Part shown: in pieces, positions 51,562-60,703 of the stretch | Layout of the letters: every line of letters starts with the position of its first letter | How positions within the stretch are numbered: the stretch's first letter is position 1 | NCBI GenBank assembly: GCA_001507425.1 | Contig: LMAJ01000017.1 | Coordinates: 121,885 to 185,884 of the forward strand | Length of the DNA: 64,000 nucleotides | Direction of reading: 5' to 3' | From: Flavobacteriaceae bacterium CRH | Lineage (GTDB): Bacteria > Bacteroidota > Bacteroidia > Flavobacteriales > Flavobacteriaceae | Program-made: the position numbers and the translations under genes | Notes under the pieces: model-generated | Told to the model about the DNA's origin: nothing | Database searches by the model: none | The model's input: only the letters and a program-made list of their open reading frames with translations

Positions 51562-51725
51562 CCTGCTGGTGCGAGCGTCTCGCTCGTGAACGCAATGAAA
51601 ATCAACAATATATAGTATAATTATAAATGTTTTTTTGCACACTATTATTAAAATTTATTTTGCATTTATCGTATTTAGGTCTTTACCATTCTTGCGTTCA
51701 CGAGCGAGACGCTCGCGCCAGCAGG
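51562..51725. mobile_element. REPIN/MITE-like element, copy C (164 bp)
   Basis: Left end CCTGCTGGTGCGAGCGTC, right end complement of CCTGCTGGCGCGAGCG; core as in A and B. The frame across the right end reads ..CVHERDARAS.., which is a spurious translation product of this repeat and not a gene. Confidence 0.85.
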
Positions 51726-51785
51726 ATATCTTTATGTCTAACTTCTTTGTGGCCACGAACCTCAGGCATCTCGCTAGCACCTGTG

Positions 51786-52037
51786 TTACCTAATGTTCGG
51801 GTCAGCTGGGGGGAGTATTTTAGAAATCAATCGCTTAAAAAAAAATAGTTCATCCTCTGAAAAAAAGTCTTCCATTTCTTCAAAACTTTCTAACTCAGTA
51901 TTGTTTTTTATATTTAATAAACACGCTCTCAACAGAGTTAGCATTCCAACAATATCATACATCCCTTCACCATGAAAATTTTCCCAATTAATTAAAAAAT
52001 CTTCTAACTCCTCAAATGAATTAAAGCCTTGTTTCAT
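51786..52037 (-). CDS. Small acidic immunity-like protein
   Basis: 83 residues, strongly acidic: FNSFEELEDFLINWENFHGE, MYDIVGMLTLLRACLLNIKN, LESFEEMEDFFSEDELFFF and the end SKILPPADPNIR. No signal peptide and no recognised domain. Its acidity, size and position in the row of short orphan genes fit an immunity protein. It lies 60 bp from element C and 164 bp from another element fragment. Confidence 0.5.
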   Translation of the reverse strand: MKQGFNSFEELEDFLINWENFHGEGMYDIVGMLTLLRACLLNIKNNTELESFEEMEDFFSEDELFFFKRLISKILPPADPNIR

Positions 52038-52073
52038 ATCTATCTTTATTTAGATTTCTAATTTTTAGATCCT

Positions 52074-52139
52074 TTAAAAATTAACTGAAAGGCCGCATCC
52101 TAACCATGAACGACCTACTTCAATTAAACGTTCTTGCAT
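52074..52139 (-). pseudogene. Short gene tail upstream of the 83-residue gene
   Basis: MQERLIEVGRSWLGCGLSVN followed by F and TAA on the minus strand, bounded upstream by a stop. It looks protein-like but is only 21 codons long, so it may be a decayed end of a coding sequence or chance. It precedes the 83-residue gene by 36 bp. Confidence 0.25.
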
Positions 52140-52200
52140 TGCTTATTATACTAACGTGATTAGGGTTGCTTTGGGGAAAAGTTTATTAATTAGTTTGATC

Positions 52201-52216
52201 CGCTCGCGCCAGCAGG
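52201..52216. repeat. End fragment of the REPIN-like element
   Basis: CGCTCGCGCCAGCAGG, the outermost 16 bp of the terminal repeat, with nothing else of the element left. Confidence 0.75.
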
Positions 52217-52299
52217 GGTTTATTTAGCTAATATAGGAAAAACTTTTACTAATTATCAGTAGAATTTTATTTGTAAAATATAATATAACCACAAAGTCT

Positions 52300-52490
52300 G
52301 TCATTCCTCGAAATGACAAAACTGCACATGTAAATCATACTTAAGGAATTTTTAAAGATGTTCCGGAGGAACAAAAGATATTGTAGGGATGGATTTCAAT
52401 CCATTCTGCGCATAGTAATTCGTCAATCTTTGTGGAGGAGCTTCTAGTGTGATCCTTCTCCCGAAGCTTCGGATCAGGATGACAAAAAAT
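52300..52490. repeat. Decayed copies of the GTCATTTCGA element
   Basis: GTCATTCCTCGAAATGAC at 52300-52317 is the bare outer arms. A second decayed copy at ~52423-52485 keeps CGTCAATCTTTGTGGAGGAG, TTCTAGTGTGAT and AGGATGACAAAAAATGCG. Between them is a small hairpin segment (GATGGATTTCAATCCATT). No gene. Confidence 0.6.
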
Positions 52491-52565
52491 GCGAATAAAA
52501 AACTTTACAACTCCGCTCCCGATGGCTATCGGGATTGCGAGAAAATTTTGGCAGCTGATAAAATA

Positions 52566-52628
52566 CCTACAAGGTTGAAAAAAACCTTGCAGGAAACCTG
52601 AAACCTGAAACGTGAAACCTGAAACTTG
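52566..52628. repeat. 27-bp palindrome variant joined to AAACCTG heptamers
   Basis: CCTACAAGGTT..AACCTTGCAGG at 52566-52593 is a fourth copy of the palindrome seen at 7781-7918. It runs directly into five heptamers AAACCTG, AAACCTG, AAACGTG, AAACCTG, AAACTTG at 52594-52628, the same family as 17709-17785. Confidence 0.8.
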
Positions 52629-52657
52629 AAACAAAAAACTTTTCAAAACAAAAAAAA

Positions 52658-52684
52658 GGGCAGCACATTATCAGTGTGCTGCCC
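52658..52684 (-). terminator. Terminator of the second RND operon
   Basis: GGGCAGCACA / TGTGCTGCCC with a 7-nt loop, followed on the minus strand by eight T, about 107 bp beyond the adaptor stop codon. Confidence 0.9.
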
Positions 52685-52790
52685 GGGTGGCAAATAGATT
52701 TGCATGTTAAATCAGGTTATGATCTAAGATGCCGCATTAATAATTGGCGTACAGTTTTTGGTAATCACTAAAATAAAGGCTAAACGCAGG

Positions 52791-53876
52791 TTATTCGTTT
52801 ATGATATCGCCTTCTTTAGTTTCTTCGCTGGCAATTTTTACCAGTTTATCTTTCGGGTTCAAATCGCCGAATATTTCAATTTTATCGTCGATTTCTCTTC
52901 CTTTTTTAACGTCAACTCTTGTTGCTTTATGATTTAAAACTTTAATAACAAAAGTGCCTTCAGCAGAATTTACAAGTGCTGATTTCGGGATCACAAAGGT
53001 GCTGTCTTTTGCGTTAAGCGGTAATAAAACTTCGGCAACCATTCCAGGCAATAAATTACCTTTGTTTTGCACATCCATTTCAACTCTTTCAGATCTTAAT
53101 TTCAAATCTAAAGCACCTGACATTCTTGTAATTTTAGCTTTAAAAGTTTCCGGCAATGATTTTACATTAAAACTCATTTCATCACCATTGTGCAAATATC
53201 CTGTGTACAATTCAGGAACAGAAACCGCTAAACGCAATTTGTTTTGTTGCTGAATCGTCAATAAAGGCAAATCAGATCCTTTTCCTGCAGGGCCAACAAA
53301 CGTTCCTAAATTTACGTTTCTTGCCGCTACAATTCCGTCAAACGGAGCACGGATTTCAAGATAACCTCTCATAATCGACACTTCTTTATGGCCTGCAACT
53401 GCTGCCTGATATTGTGCATAATCTGAGTTTTTCTTTCCGCTCGCCATTTCTAAATCATTTTTAGAAATCGTTCCTTCTACTTTGCTCGTTTCGTACAAAC
53501 GGTTGTAGGTACTTTTGCTTGTGGCATAAATAGCTTCCATCGATTTTAATCTTGACTCGGCTGCAGCCAATTGAGAGCTGATTTCAGGCGCTTCTAAAAC
53601 AATTAAAAGTTGTCCTTTGGTTACTTTAGAACCAATATCTACTTTTAAAACTTTAACGAAACTGCTTACTTTAGCATATAAATCTACTTGTTGAAAACCG
53701 GTTAATTCTGCCGGTAAGCGCAATTCAGTTGTTAGTTTTTCCTTTTCTAAAAGAAAGGTTTCTGTTTTAGGTTCTAACTCTGCAACAGGCGCTTCTTCTT
53801 TTTTAGAATTACAACTGTTAAGGAAAAATAGTGCTACAAAAAGTAGCGCAGTCGATTGTAATATTTTATTTTTCAT
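52791..53876 (-). CDS. RND periplasmic adaptor (second pump)
   Basis: 361 residues; lipobox LNSC gives Cys22. Lipoyl-type halves FQQVDLYAKVSSFVKVLKVD and IGSKVTKGQLLIVLEAPE (first), and IRAPFDGIVAARNVNLGTFV (second), flank a helical hairpin at about 95-150; a beta-barrel with VAEVLLPLNAKDSTFVIPKS follows. It is the last gene of the operon and its ATG overlaps the pump gene by 11 bp. Only distantly similar to the first adaptor, so it serves the second pump. Confidence 0.92.
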   Translation of the reverse strand: MKNKILQSTALLFVALFFLNSCNSKKEEAPVAELEPKTETFLLEKEKLTTELRLPAELTGFQQVDLYAKVSSFVKVLKVDIGSKVTKGQLLIVLEAPEISSQLAAAESRLKSMEAIYATSKSTYNRLYETSKVEGTISKNDLEMASGKKNSDYAQYQAAVAGHKEVSIMRGYLEIRAPFDGIVAARNVNLGTFVGPAGKGSDLPLLTIQQQNKLRLAVSVPELYTGYLHNGDEMSFNVKSLPETFKAKITRMSGALDLKLRSERVEMDVQNKGNLLPGMVAEVLLPLNAKDSTFVIPKSALVNSAEGTFVIKVLNHKATRVDVKKGREIDDKIEIFGDLNPKDKLVKIASEETKEGDIINE

Positions 53877-56800
53877 TTTCTGATTTTAATGATGAGATAT
53901 AATGGATGCTTTCTTCGTCTTCAGGATCTAAAGAAACAGATTGTGTTGTGGTATGTTCCTGAGCCCAGGCAAAGATAAGTGGCAGGATTAGTAATACAGC
54001 AAAAGTCGAAAATAATAATCCACCAATTACGGCCCTTCCTAATGGAGAAACCTGATCGCCACCTTCGCCGTGACCAATTGCCATTGGCAACATTCCCGCA
54101 ATCATCGCCACCGAAGTCATGATAATCGGACGAAGACGCAACGCTGCAGCTTCACGCGCAGACTCTAATGCATTACCATTTATTTTTCGTAATTGTTCGG
54201 CATTGGTCACCAGTAAAACGGCATTGGCAATCGAAACCCCAACCGACATAATGATTCCCATATACGATTGTAAATTTAACGTCGAACCTGTAATGGTAAG
54301 CATTAATAACGCTCCTAAAACTACCGCAGGAACTGTTGTTAAAATCACTAACGAAACCTTGAACGATTGAAAATTAGCGGCTAACATTAAGAAGATTACG
54401 AAGATGGCAACCAATAATCCAACTTGTAAACTGCTTAATGTTTCGCTCAATACTTTACTTAAACCAATTGGAGAGATAAACAAACCACGTGGTAATTCTC
54501 CTAATGACTTAATTGTTGCATCGACATCTTTTACCGCCGTCCCTAAATCGACCTGGCTAATGTTTGCTGTAACGGTAATGTATGGCATAGCCCCTAAATT
54601 GTCATTTTCTCCACTTACAAATCCGGGTGTAATTTTGGCAACGTCACTTAAAACCGGACGAAGCGAATTTTTTAATACCGGAATTTCTCCAATATCGGTT
54701 TTGCTTTTCATTTTGTTCAAAGGCACTTGTACCTGAACGTTGTATGATAATCCGGCTCTTTCGTCGACCCAGGTGTTTTTCTCGGTATAACGTGATGATG
54801 AGGTTGAAGCCACAAGCGAACGTGAAATGTCATTCATATCTACGCCCAATTCAGCAGCACGGGTTCTGTCAATATCAATATTCATGGCTGGATAATGAAT
54901 GGGCTGCCCAATTTGAACGTCTCTGAAATAAGAGAATTTCTTTAGTTTCTCTACAATTTGGTTGGCGTATAATTCATTTCGTTTTTTGTCTTTTCCGGCA
55001 ATACGAACTTCAATTGGAGTAGGAGAACCCTGGCTCAACACTTTATCTGTCAATTCGATTGGTTCAAAAGAGATTTTTACGTCTGGTAAAACCTTTTTAA
55101 GCCTTGCTCTAAAATCGTCTTTAAAGTCATCCATATCTACGTGATATTCCTTCAAACTCACCTGAAAAACAGCTTCATGAGATCCTGCCATGAACAAATA
55201 AATCGGGTTAATCGAGAACAGCGACGGGTGTTGACCAACATATACAGACGAAATTCCGATATGTTCTTTACCCACCATTTTTTGCAATTCTTTCAGAACA
55301 ATAATGGCTTTTTCTTCTGTTCTTTCTAAACGGGTTCCGTCAGGAGCGCGCATTCTTAACTGAAACTGGCTTGAGTTTACTTTCGGGAAAACATCTTTTC
55401 CAATAAAAGAAATAAAGACAACAGCCAGAATGGTAATTCCGATAAGATAAACCAGAGCCGTTATTTTTTTATAAGGAAATAAACGATCCAGCGTTCTCAT
55501 AAATCGAATTCTGAATTTCTCAAAAGCGCCAATTTTTCCGTTGTTATCTGTATCGTGTTTTTCTACATACGGTTTTTTCTGTGTCGCTAAATTTCTTTCA
55601 GATTCCGGAGTAATTCCGCTATCATTAAATTCAGCTTCGTCGTCTGTAATATTAGGTGCATGTTCGTGTTTTTCATGTCCTTTCATTAACCAGTTCGCCA
55701 TTACAGGCACAAAAGTCTGAGAAAGTAAAAATGAAATTACCATCGAAAAACCAATTGCTAATGCCAAAGGCAAAAACAACGCTCCCGGAATACCAACCAT
55801 GGTAAATGCCGGTGCAAAAACGGCAAGTATACAAAGCAAGATCAATAATTTAGGCAATGCAATTTCCTGACACGCATCCCAAATGGCGAGTGCCTTGGGT
55901 TTTCCCATATCGAGATGCTGGTGAATATTTTCGATCGTAACCGTACTTTCATCCACCAAAATACCAATAGCCAAAGCCAGTCCGCTTAAAGACATTAAGT
56001 TGATGGTTTGCCCGAATAATTTAAGGAATAAAACTCCTGAAATAATCGAAATTGGAATGGTTAAGATTACAATTAAAGCTGCACGTCTGTCTCCAAGGAA
56101 TAATAAAACCATTAAACCCGTTAAAACGGCACCAATAATTCCCTCCGTAATTAAACTTTTAACCGAGTTGATTACATAAACCGACTGGTCAAACTCGTAT
56201 GATAATTGTACATCTTCGGGAAGTGTACTTTGTATTTTAGGCAATTCTGCTTTCAATTTCTGAACCACATCCCAGGTAGATGCATCTCCGGCTTTTGCAA
56301 TACTGATGTAAACCGAACGTTTTCCGTTTACTAATGCATAACCTGCGGTAATATCGGCACCATCTTTTACAGTGGCAACATCGCCCAGTTTTAAGTTTTG
56401 AACGCTTCCTTTAAACAACGGAATGTTTTCAAAATCTTTAACTTCTTTAATCGTATTGTTTGTTGGCGTAATATAATTGATATCGCCCATTCTAACATTT
56501 CCTGATGGAGCTGTCTGGTTGTTGATACGAATGGCTTCTACAACCTGATCCGGTGTCATATTGTGCGAACGCAATAAATCAGGATCTACGTTAACCTCAA
56601 TAGTTCTTGGGCTTCCGCCGAAAGGTGCCGGAGATAATAAACCGGGAATAGAGGTAAACGAAGCACGAACATAAACGTTGGCTAAATCCTGCAATTCATT
56701 ATTCGACCTGATTTTACTGCTTAAAACCAATTGACCAATTGGGAGTGAAGAAGCATCAAAACGAATGATGAACGGAGGCTGGGTTCCCGGAGGAAACGCT

Positions 56801-57150
56801 GCCTGAATCCTGTTCGAAAGCGAACTTAATTCGGCTGCGGCCTGCGCCATGTTTGTGTTTTCATAATAGGTTAATTTCATGATCATTAACCCCTGAATAT
56901 TTTTGGTTTCTACTGATTTTACACCATTGGCAAAAGGCAGAATGTTGACGTAAGTCTTAGCAAAATAAGCTTCCATCTGGTCTGGCGTATAACCTCCAAA
57001 CGGATGCGTAATATAGATAACCGGCAAGTTCATTTTAGGTAAAATATCTACCTTAATGTCCTGGATGGCACCAATTCCGAAGAAAAATAGACCCGCAACC
57101 AATACTAATATGGAGATGGGTTTGCGGAGTGCAAAACGTATTAAATTCAT
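53866..57150 (-). CDS. RND efflux pump with an EF-hand-like loop
   Basis: 1094 residues. RND fold with two six-helix halves; the relay region reads GILVDESTVTIENIHQH with Asp400-Glu401 in place of the Asp-Asp pair. The cytoplasmic segment between TM6 and TM7 is long. It has a His-rich part KGHEKHEHAPN (about 490-500) and the sequence DTDNNGKIGAFE at residues 533-544, which satisfies every position of the EF-hand calcium loop. Length is ~40 above AcrB. It belongs to the HAE1-like group common in Bacteroidota. Second gene of the TolC-pump-adaptor operon. Confidence 0.93.
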   Translation of the reverse strand: MNLIRFALRKPISILVLVAGLFFFGIGAIQDIKVDILPKMNLPVIYITHPFGGYTPDQMEAYFAKTYVNILPFANGVKSVETKNIQGLMIMKLTYYENTNMAQAAAELSSLSNRIQAAFPPGTQPPFIIRFDASSLPIGQLVLSSKIRSNNELQDLANVYVRASFTSIPGLLSPAPFGGSPRTIEVNVDPDLLRSHNMTPDQVVEAIRINNQTAPSGNVRMGDINYITPTNNTIKEVKDFENIPLFKGSVQNLKLGDVATVKDGADITAGYALVNGKRSVYISIAKAGDASTWDVVQKLKAELPKIQSTLPEDVQLSYEFDQSVYVINSVKSLITEGIIGAVLTGLMVLLFLGDRRAALIVILTIPISIISGVLFLKLFGQTINLMSLSGLALAIGILVDESTVTIENIHQHLDMGKPKALAIWDACQEIALPKLLILLCILAVFAPAFTMVGIPGALFLPLALAIGFSMVISFLLSQTFVPVMANWLMKGHEKHEHAPNITDDEAEFNDSGITPESERNLATQKKPYVEKHDTDNNGKIGAFEKFRIRFMRTLDRLFPYKKITALVYLIGITILAVVFISFIGKDVFPKVNSSQFQLRMRAPDGTRLERTEEKAIIVLKELQKMVGKEHIGISSVYVGQHPSLFSINPIYLFMAGSHEAVFQVSLKEYHVDMDDFKDDFRARLKKVLPDVKISFEPIELTDKVLSQGSPTPIEVRIAGKDKKRNELYANQIVEKLKKFSYFRDVQIGQPIHYPAMNIDIDRTRAAELGVDMNDISRSLVASTSSSRYTEKNTWVDERAGLSYNVQVQVPLNKMKSKTDIGEIPVLKNSLRPVLSDVAKITPGFVSGENDNLGAMPYITVTANISQVDLGTAVKDVDATIKSLGELPRGLFISPIGLSKVLSETLSSLQVGLLVAIFVIFLMLAANFQSFKVSLVILTTVPAVVLGALLMLTITGSTLNLQSYMGIIMSVGVSIANAVLLVTNAEQLRKINGNALESAREAAALRLRPIIMTSVAMIAGMLPMAIGHGEGGDQVSPLGRAVIGGLLFSTFAVLLILPLIFAWAQEHTTTQSVSLDPEDEESIHYISSLKSENEK

Positions 57151-57160
57151 TAGGATCTAA

Positions 57161-58543
57161 TTAAAATTCATTTATAAATAAGTCAAAATTGCCTGTTGCA
57201 GCCACTTTCAGCAAATACGATTGCCACACATTATTGTTGACGATATCACGGTCGATTTCGGCACGGTTAAGCGTGTATAATGTTTGCGTAATATCTGTTA
57301 GCGTGGTTAAACCGTTTTTGTATAAAGTCGATTTTTGTAAATAAGCCTGTTTTGCTGCATTGACCTGAATTGGCGCTTCGGCAAAATTGTCCAGCGTAAT
57401 TTTTATTTTGTCATCAGCCAATGTTAGTTGCGATTTTAACGCCCTGTCAGCCTGATTGTATTCTTCCTGCAAACCTTGCGAAACAAATTTTTGAGCGCTG
57501 ACTTGTTTGCTCATTCTGAACGGCGTTGTTAAATTCCAGCTAATTCCAATTCCCACCAAATAATTGGTACGGTCCGGATTTACGCCATCCCAGTAATTTC
57601 TGCTAAAAGCGGTTTGATCCGTAATATAATCGGAGTTAAACCCCGAAGCACGTGTTTGCAAAACGCCAAAAGCCGTCATTGTTGGGTAATAAAAACGTTT
57701 GTATAATTTAACCTGCTGATTGCTGTAATCGATTCTCGTTTTGTACAATTGAAGTAACGGATGTAAACTGTCAGAGGCAATTCCGGTTAAAAGTTCTTTC
57801 GGGATTTCATTTACAAATACAGTATCGGTAACAAAATCCTGTGGCGCAACGCCCATCATATCAACCAGTTTATTGTTTTGTTCTTTGACAAAATTTCTCG
57901 CCTGGTTCAAATCAATTTTAGCTTTCGAAACTTCGGCTGTAGCCAATGTAGAATCGACACCTGCCAATAATCCGTTTTTAACACGGGCTACGGCTGTCCT
58001 TTTAAAAACTTCGGCGCGGCTTAAATTCTTTTGTTGCGAAATCAGTAATCTTTGGCTTGCCAGTAAATTAAGGTAAGCAGCAGAGATTTTAATTTGTTGT
58101 TGAAACATTTCCTGCTTCAAATCAACTTCTTTGCTCTGAAGGTCAATTTTAGCCAAATTGATTTTTTCTTTTGTTTTTCCGAAGGTGAAAAAATCCCAGT
58201 TCATGTTGACTAAATAAAGTGCTCCAAAAGCCGAATTCCAGTTTTGTTCCGGAAGCGCTGGCCCGGATGAAGCAGTTCCTAAACCATTAAAACCATATAA
58301 TGCACCGTTTTGTCCATTAATGGTTCCGTAATCTTGTTGAGCAGACAAGTTTAAGTTTGGTAAATAATCGCGTCGGGATTGTTTTAGCGTTTCTCGCGAT
58401 GCGTTTGTGTAGTTGGCTTTTGCTCTTACTGAACCGTAGTTTTCAAGACCTGTTTTTATGGCTTCTTTTAAAGACAGGGTTTGTGAATAACCGATTGAGG
58501 CAAAAATCAAGAAAACTAATAAAGTAATTTTTTTGAAGTACAT
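57161..58543 (-). CDS. TolC-family outer-membrane channel (second pump)
   Basis: 460 residues with a signal peptide (about 1-20, MYFKKITLLVFLIFASIGYS) and no lipobox cysteine. It starts TLSLKEAIKTGLENYGSVRA like the first TolC repeat; the second repeat is near residue 250-450, with YKNGLTTLTDITQTLYTLNR as the conserved C-terminal hairpin. First gene of the minus-strand operon, 10 bp upstream of the pump. A TAATTTTG box lies 24 bp upstream. Divergent from the two-component genes, a common arrangement for regulated pumps. Confidence 0.92.
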   Translation of the reverse strand: MYFKKITLLVFLIFASIGYSQTLSLKEAIKTGLENYGSVRAKANYTNASRETLKQSRRDYLPNLNLSAQQDYGTINGQNGALYGFNGLGTASSGPALPEQNWNSAFGALYLVNMNWDFFTFGKTKEKINLAKIDLQSKEVDLKQEMFQQQIKISAAYLNLLASQRLLISQQKNLSRAEVFKRTAVARVKNGLLAGVDSTLATAEVSKAKIDLNQARNFVKEQNNKLVDMMGVAPQDFVTDTVFVNEIPKELLTGIASDSLHPLLQLYKTRIDYSNQQVKLYKRFYYPTMTAFGVLQTRASGFNSDYITDQTAFSRNYWDGVNPDRTNYLVGIGISWNLTTPFRMSKQVSAQKFVSQGLQEEYNQADRALKSQLTLADDKIKITLDNFAEAPIQVNAAKQAYLQKSTLYKNGLTTLTDITQTLYTLNRAEIDRDIVNNNVWQSYLLKVAATGNFDLFINEF

Positions 58544-58566
58544 AAATTCGTGGTATTATTATGTAA

Positions 58567-58574
58567 CAAAATTA
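58567..58574 (-). promoter_or_regulatory. Candidate -7 box of the second RND operon
   Basis: TAATTTTG on the minus strand matches TAnnTTTG, 23 bp upstream of the TolC-type ATG. The 160-bp divergent spacer also holds two direct AAATGAT boxes near 58600-58630 and an inverse TCATTT; their role is unknown. Confidence 0.5.
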
Positions 58575-58704
58575 TTCCTCTGGTTTCAGTATTTGTATTT
58601 ATAAATGATGTAATACAATAGTAAATGATCAATTGAATTTGTCATTTATTGGAAATAAAAACTAAAAATAAGTGGTTAATTTGTACACTATTTAAGTTTA
58701 AAAA

Positions 58705-59745
58705 ATGAATAAAAAATTTGATAACATATTGGATAACAAATGGTGGCAGGAAATTGCCGTTGTTGCGTTTTCTTTTACGATATATACATTAAAAAATGAC
58801 TGGATGTTATTTAGTTCTTTTACATCCATTTCAATGGGTGTTTTTTTCTACTTCATTTTGTACATGCATGCCCAATTTAATCGTTTTTTTCTTTTGCCTA
58901 TATTATTTAAAACCAGACGTCCTTTAACCTATATATTCCTGACACTTTTTGGTGTTTTTGTATTTTCTGTTGTTTTATATGAAATTACAATGCTCGATAT
59001 ATTTAGTAATTTTAGATTATATCAAAATTCACATCAGCGAAGCTACATTTATCAGATGGCAAGTGTTTTAGGGACATTAGTTTGCATTTTGAGCCCAATT
59101 ATTGTTTTTAAATTCTACAGGATTCACAGAAAACAAACTGATGAAGCTTTATTGTTTAACGAAATGCAGCTGAACTCACTGAAAGGACAATTGAACCCGC
59201 ATTTTTTATTCAATACCTTTAATACGCTTTACGGAATTAGTTTAGAATTTCCGGAAAGAACGCCGGATTTGATTATGAAGGTTTCTCAATTGATGCGTTA
59301 TCAGCTTGAAAGCAACAGTAAAAAATGTGTCTCTCTGGAAGATGAACTTGAATTTATAAACAGTTATGTTCAGCTCGAAAAAGAAAGGGTAGGCTATCGC
59401 TGCGATATTACCTACGATTGTAAAATCGATAATGAAAATGCTTATAAAGTTTCGCCCATGTTATTAATTGCATTTATTGAGAATGCCTTTAAACACGGAA
59501 CCTGCGCGATTGAAAAATGTTATGTTAGAATCATCGTCACAGTCGAAAACGGGTTGTTGCATTTGCATGTTGTAAATTCAATTCCGAACAAAAAAACAGA
59601 TGTTGTGTCGACTAAAATTGGTTTAAAAAACACGATTGAACGTTTGAATCTGATTTACGGAAAAGAATATAAATTGAATATTCAGGAAGATAAAAACACT
59701 TATATCGTAGATTTGAAGTTACAACTGAAAAAGTTTGTAGAATGA
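58705..59745 (+). CDS. LytS-type sensor histidine kinase
   Basis: 346 residues. Four membrane helices in the first ~140 residues form the sensor, without a periplasmic domain. The His_kinase box QLNPHFLFNTFNTLYGIS has phospho-acceptor His166; the ATPase part carries MLLIAFIENAFKHGTC and GLKNTIERLNLIYG. This is the LytS/YehU kinase class that partners with LytTR regulators. Its stop overlaps the regulator start by 4 bp. Divergent from the RND operon, which it probably controls. Confidence 0.92.
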   Translation: MNKKFDNILDNKWWQEIAVVAFSFTIYTLKNDWMLFSSFTSISMGVFFYFILYMHAQFNRFFLLPILFKTRRPLTYIFLTLFGVFVFSVVLYEITMLDIFSNFRLYQNSHQRSYIYQMASVLGTLVCILSPIIVFKFYRIHRKQTDEALLFNEMQLNSLKGQLNPHFLFNTFNTLYGISLEFPERTPDLIMKVSQLMRYQLESNSKKCVSLEDELEFINSYVQLEKERVGYRCDITYDCKIDNENAYKVSPMLLIAFIENAFKHGTCAIEKCYVRIIVTVENGLLHLHVVNSIPNKKTDVVSTKIGLKNTIERLNLIYGKEYKLNIQEDKNTYIVDLKLQLKKFVE

Positions 59746-60440
59746 AAGAGCCAAAAAAATGCATAATTGTAGATGATGAACCGGCAGCGCATTATGTGCT
59801 GGCGAATTACATCAAACAAAATCCGCAGTTAGAGCTGGTGTTTCAAGGCTATAATGGCATTGAAGCAATGGATTATCTTCGTGATAATAAAGTCGATTTG
59901 ATGTTTTTGGATATTAATATGCCCGAGATTTCAGGTATGGAATTGCTAAAGATTATTCCAACGCATCCTAAAACTATTTTAACAACGGCGTATTCTGAAT
60001 TTGCTTTAGAAAGTTATGATTATGGTGTAATAGATTATCTCTTAAAACCTATTTATTTTCCGAGATTTCTAAAAGCTATTGATCGTTTTTTTGCGACGGA
60101 AAATGTAAAAACAAAAGAAGAAGAAGTTGCGGTAAATTCAGTAAGTGTAAAAGTCGATGGATATTTTATTGATATTGAACTCGATCAGCTTTTGTTTGCG
60201 CAAAGTTTTGGTAATTATGTGAAATTGCACACCACCAAAAGAACGTACCTGGCATCGATAACAACAACAGAATTGGAAAAATGTCTTCCGGAGAAAAAAT
60301 TCATCCGCATACATAAATCATATATTGTTGCAGTTGATAAAATCGAAGGAATTGATAAAGAAGTTGTTAATATAAAAAAAGAGAAATTACCAATTGGTAT
60401 AACGTATAAAAGAGAGTTATTTGACCGATTAAAGAAATAA
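59742..60440 (+). CDS. LytTR-family response regulator
   Basis: 232 residues. The receiver domain has acidic residues in CIIVDDEPAAH, phospho-acceptor Asp57 in MFLDINMPEISG and Lys in YLLKPIYFPRF. The C-terminal LytTR DNA-binding domain is at about 130-230 (DQLLFAQSFGNYVKLHTT, KFIRIHKSYIVAVDKIEGID). It is translationally coupled to the kinase by a 4-bp overlap. The likely target is the adjacent RND operon and perhaps the PepSY gene downstream; no operator was proven. Confidence 0.93.
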   Translation: MKEPKKCIIVDDEPAAHYVLANYIKQNPQLELVFQGYNGIEAMDYLRDNKVDLMFLDINMPEISGMELLKIIPTHPKTILTTAYSEFALESYDYGVIDYLLKPIYFPRFLKAIDRFFATENVKTKEEEVAVNSVSVKVDGYFIDIELDQLLFAQSFGNYVKLHTTKRTYLASITTTELEKCLPEKKFIRIHKSYIVAVDKIEGIDKEVVNIKKEKLPIGITYKRELFDRLKK

Positions 60441-60483
60441 AAGATAGAAATAAGGTGCTTACTAATTCATTTATTTCAAAATG

Positions 60484-60511
60484 AGCCTGCTGAGATAATT
60501 TTCAGCAGGCT
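60484..60511 (+). terminator. Terminator of the kinase-regulator operon
   Basis: AGCCTGCTGA / TCAGCAGGCT with an 8-nt loop, followed by TTATTTTTC, about 45 bp after the stop codon. Confidence 0.88.
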
Positions 60512-60703
60512 TTATTTTTCTTATAAAATCAATAATAAGGTGTTTTTTTTTGAAATTGATATTTTTATTCCTTTAAAAATCAGGGTATAACATTTATTTA
60601 AGGTAAAAGAAAAATAACGTTATAGTTTATTCTACAATTCATTATAAAGTAATATTTTTAGTACTTATTTTAAATAAGTTTCAATTTAATATTTATAGAA
60701 GTA

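Noticed and set aside
51627..51848. 73-codon plus-strand frame across element C
   Set aside because: It is the translation of the repeat (..CVHERDARAS..) plus the antisense of the 83-residue gene.
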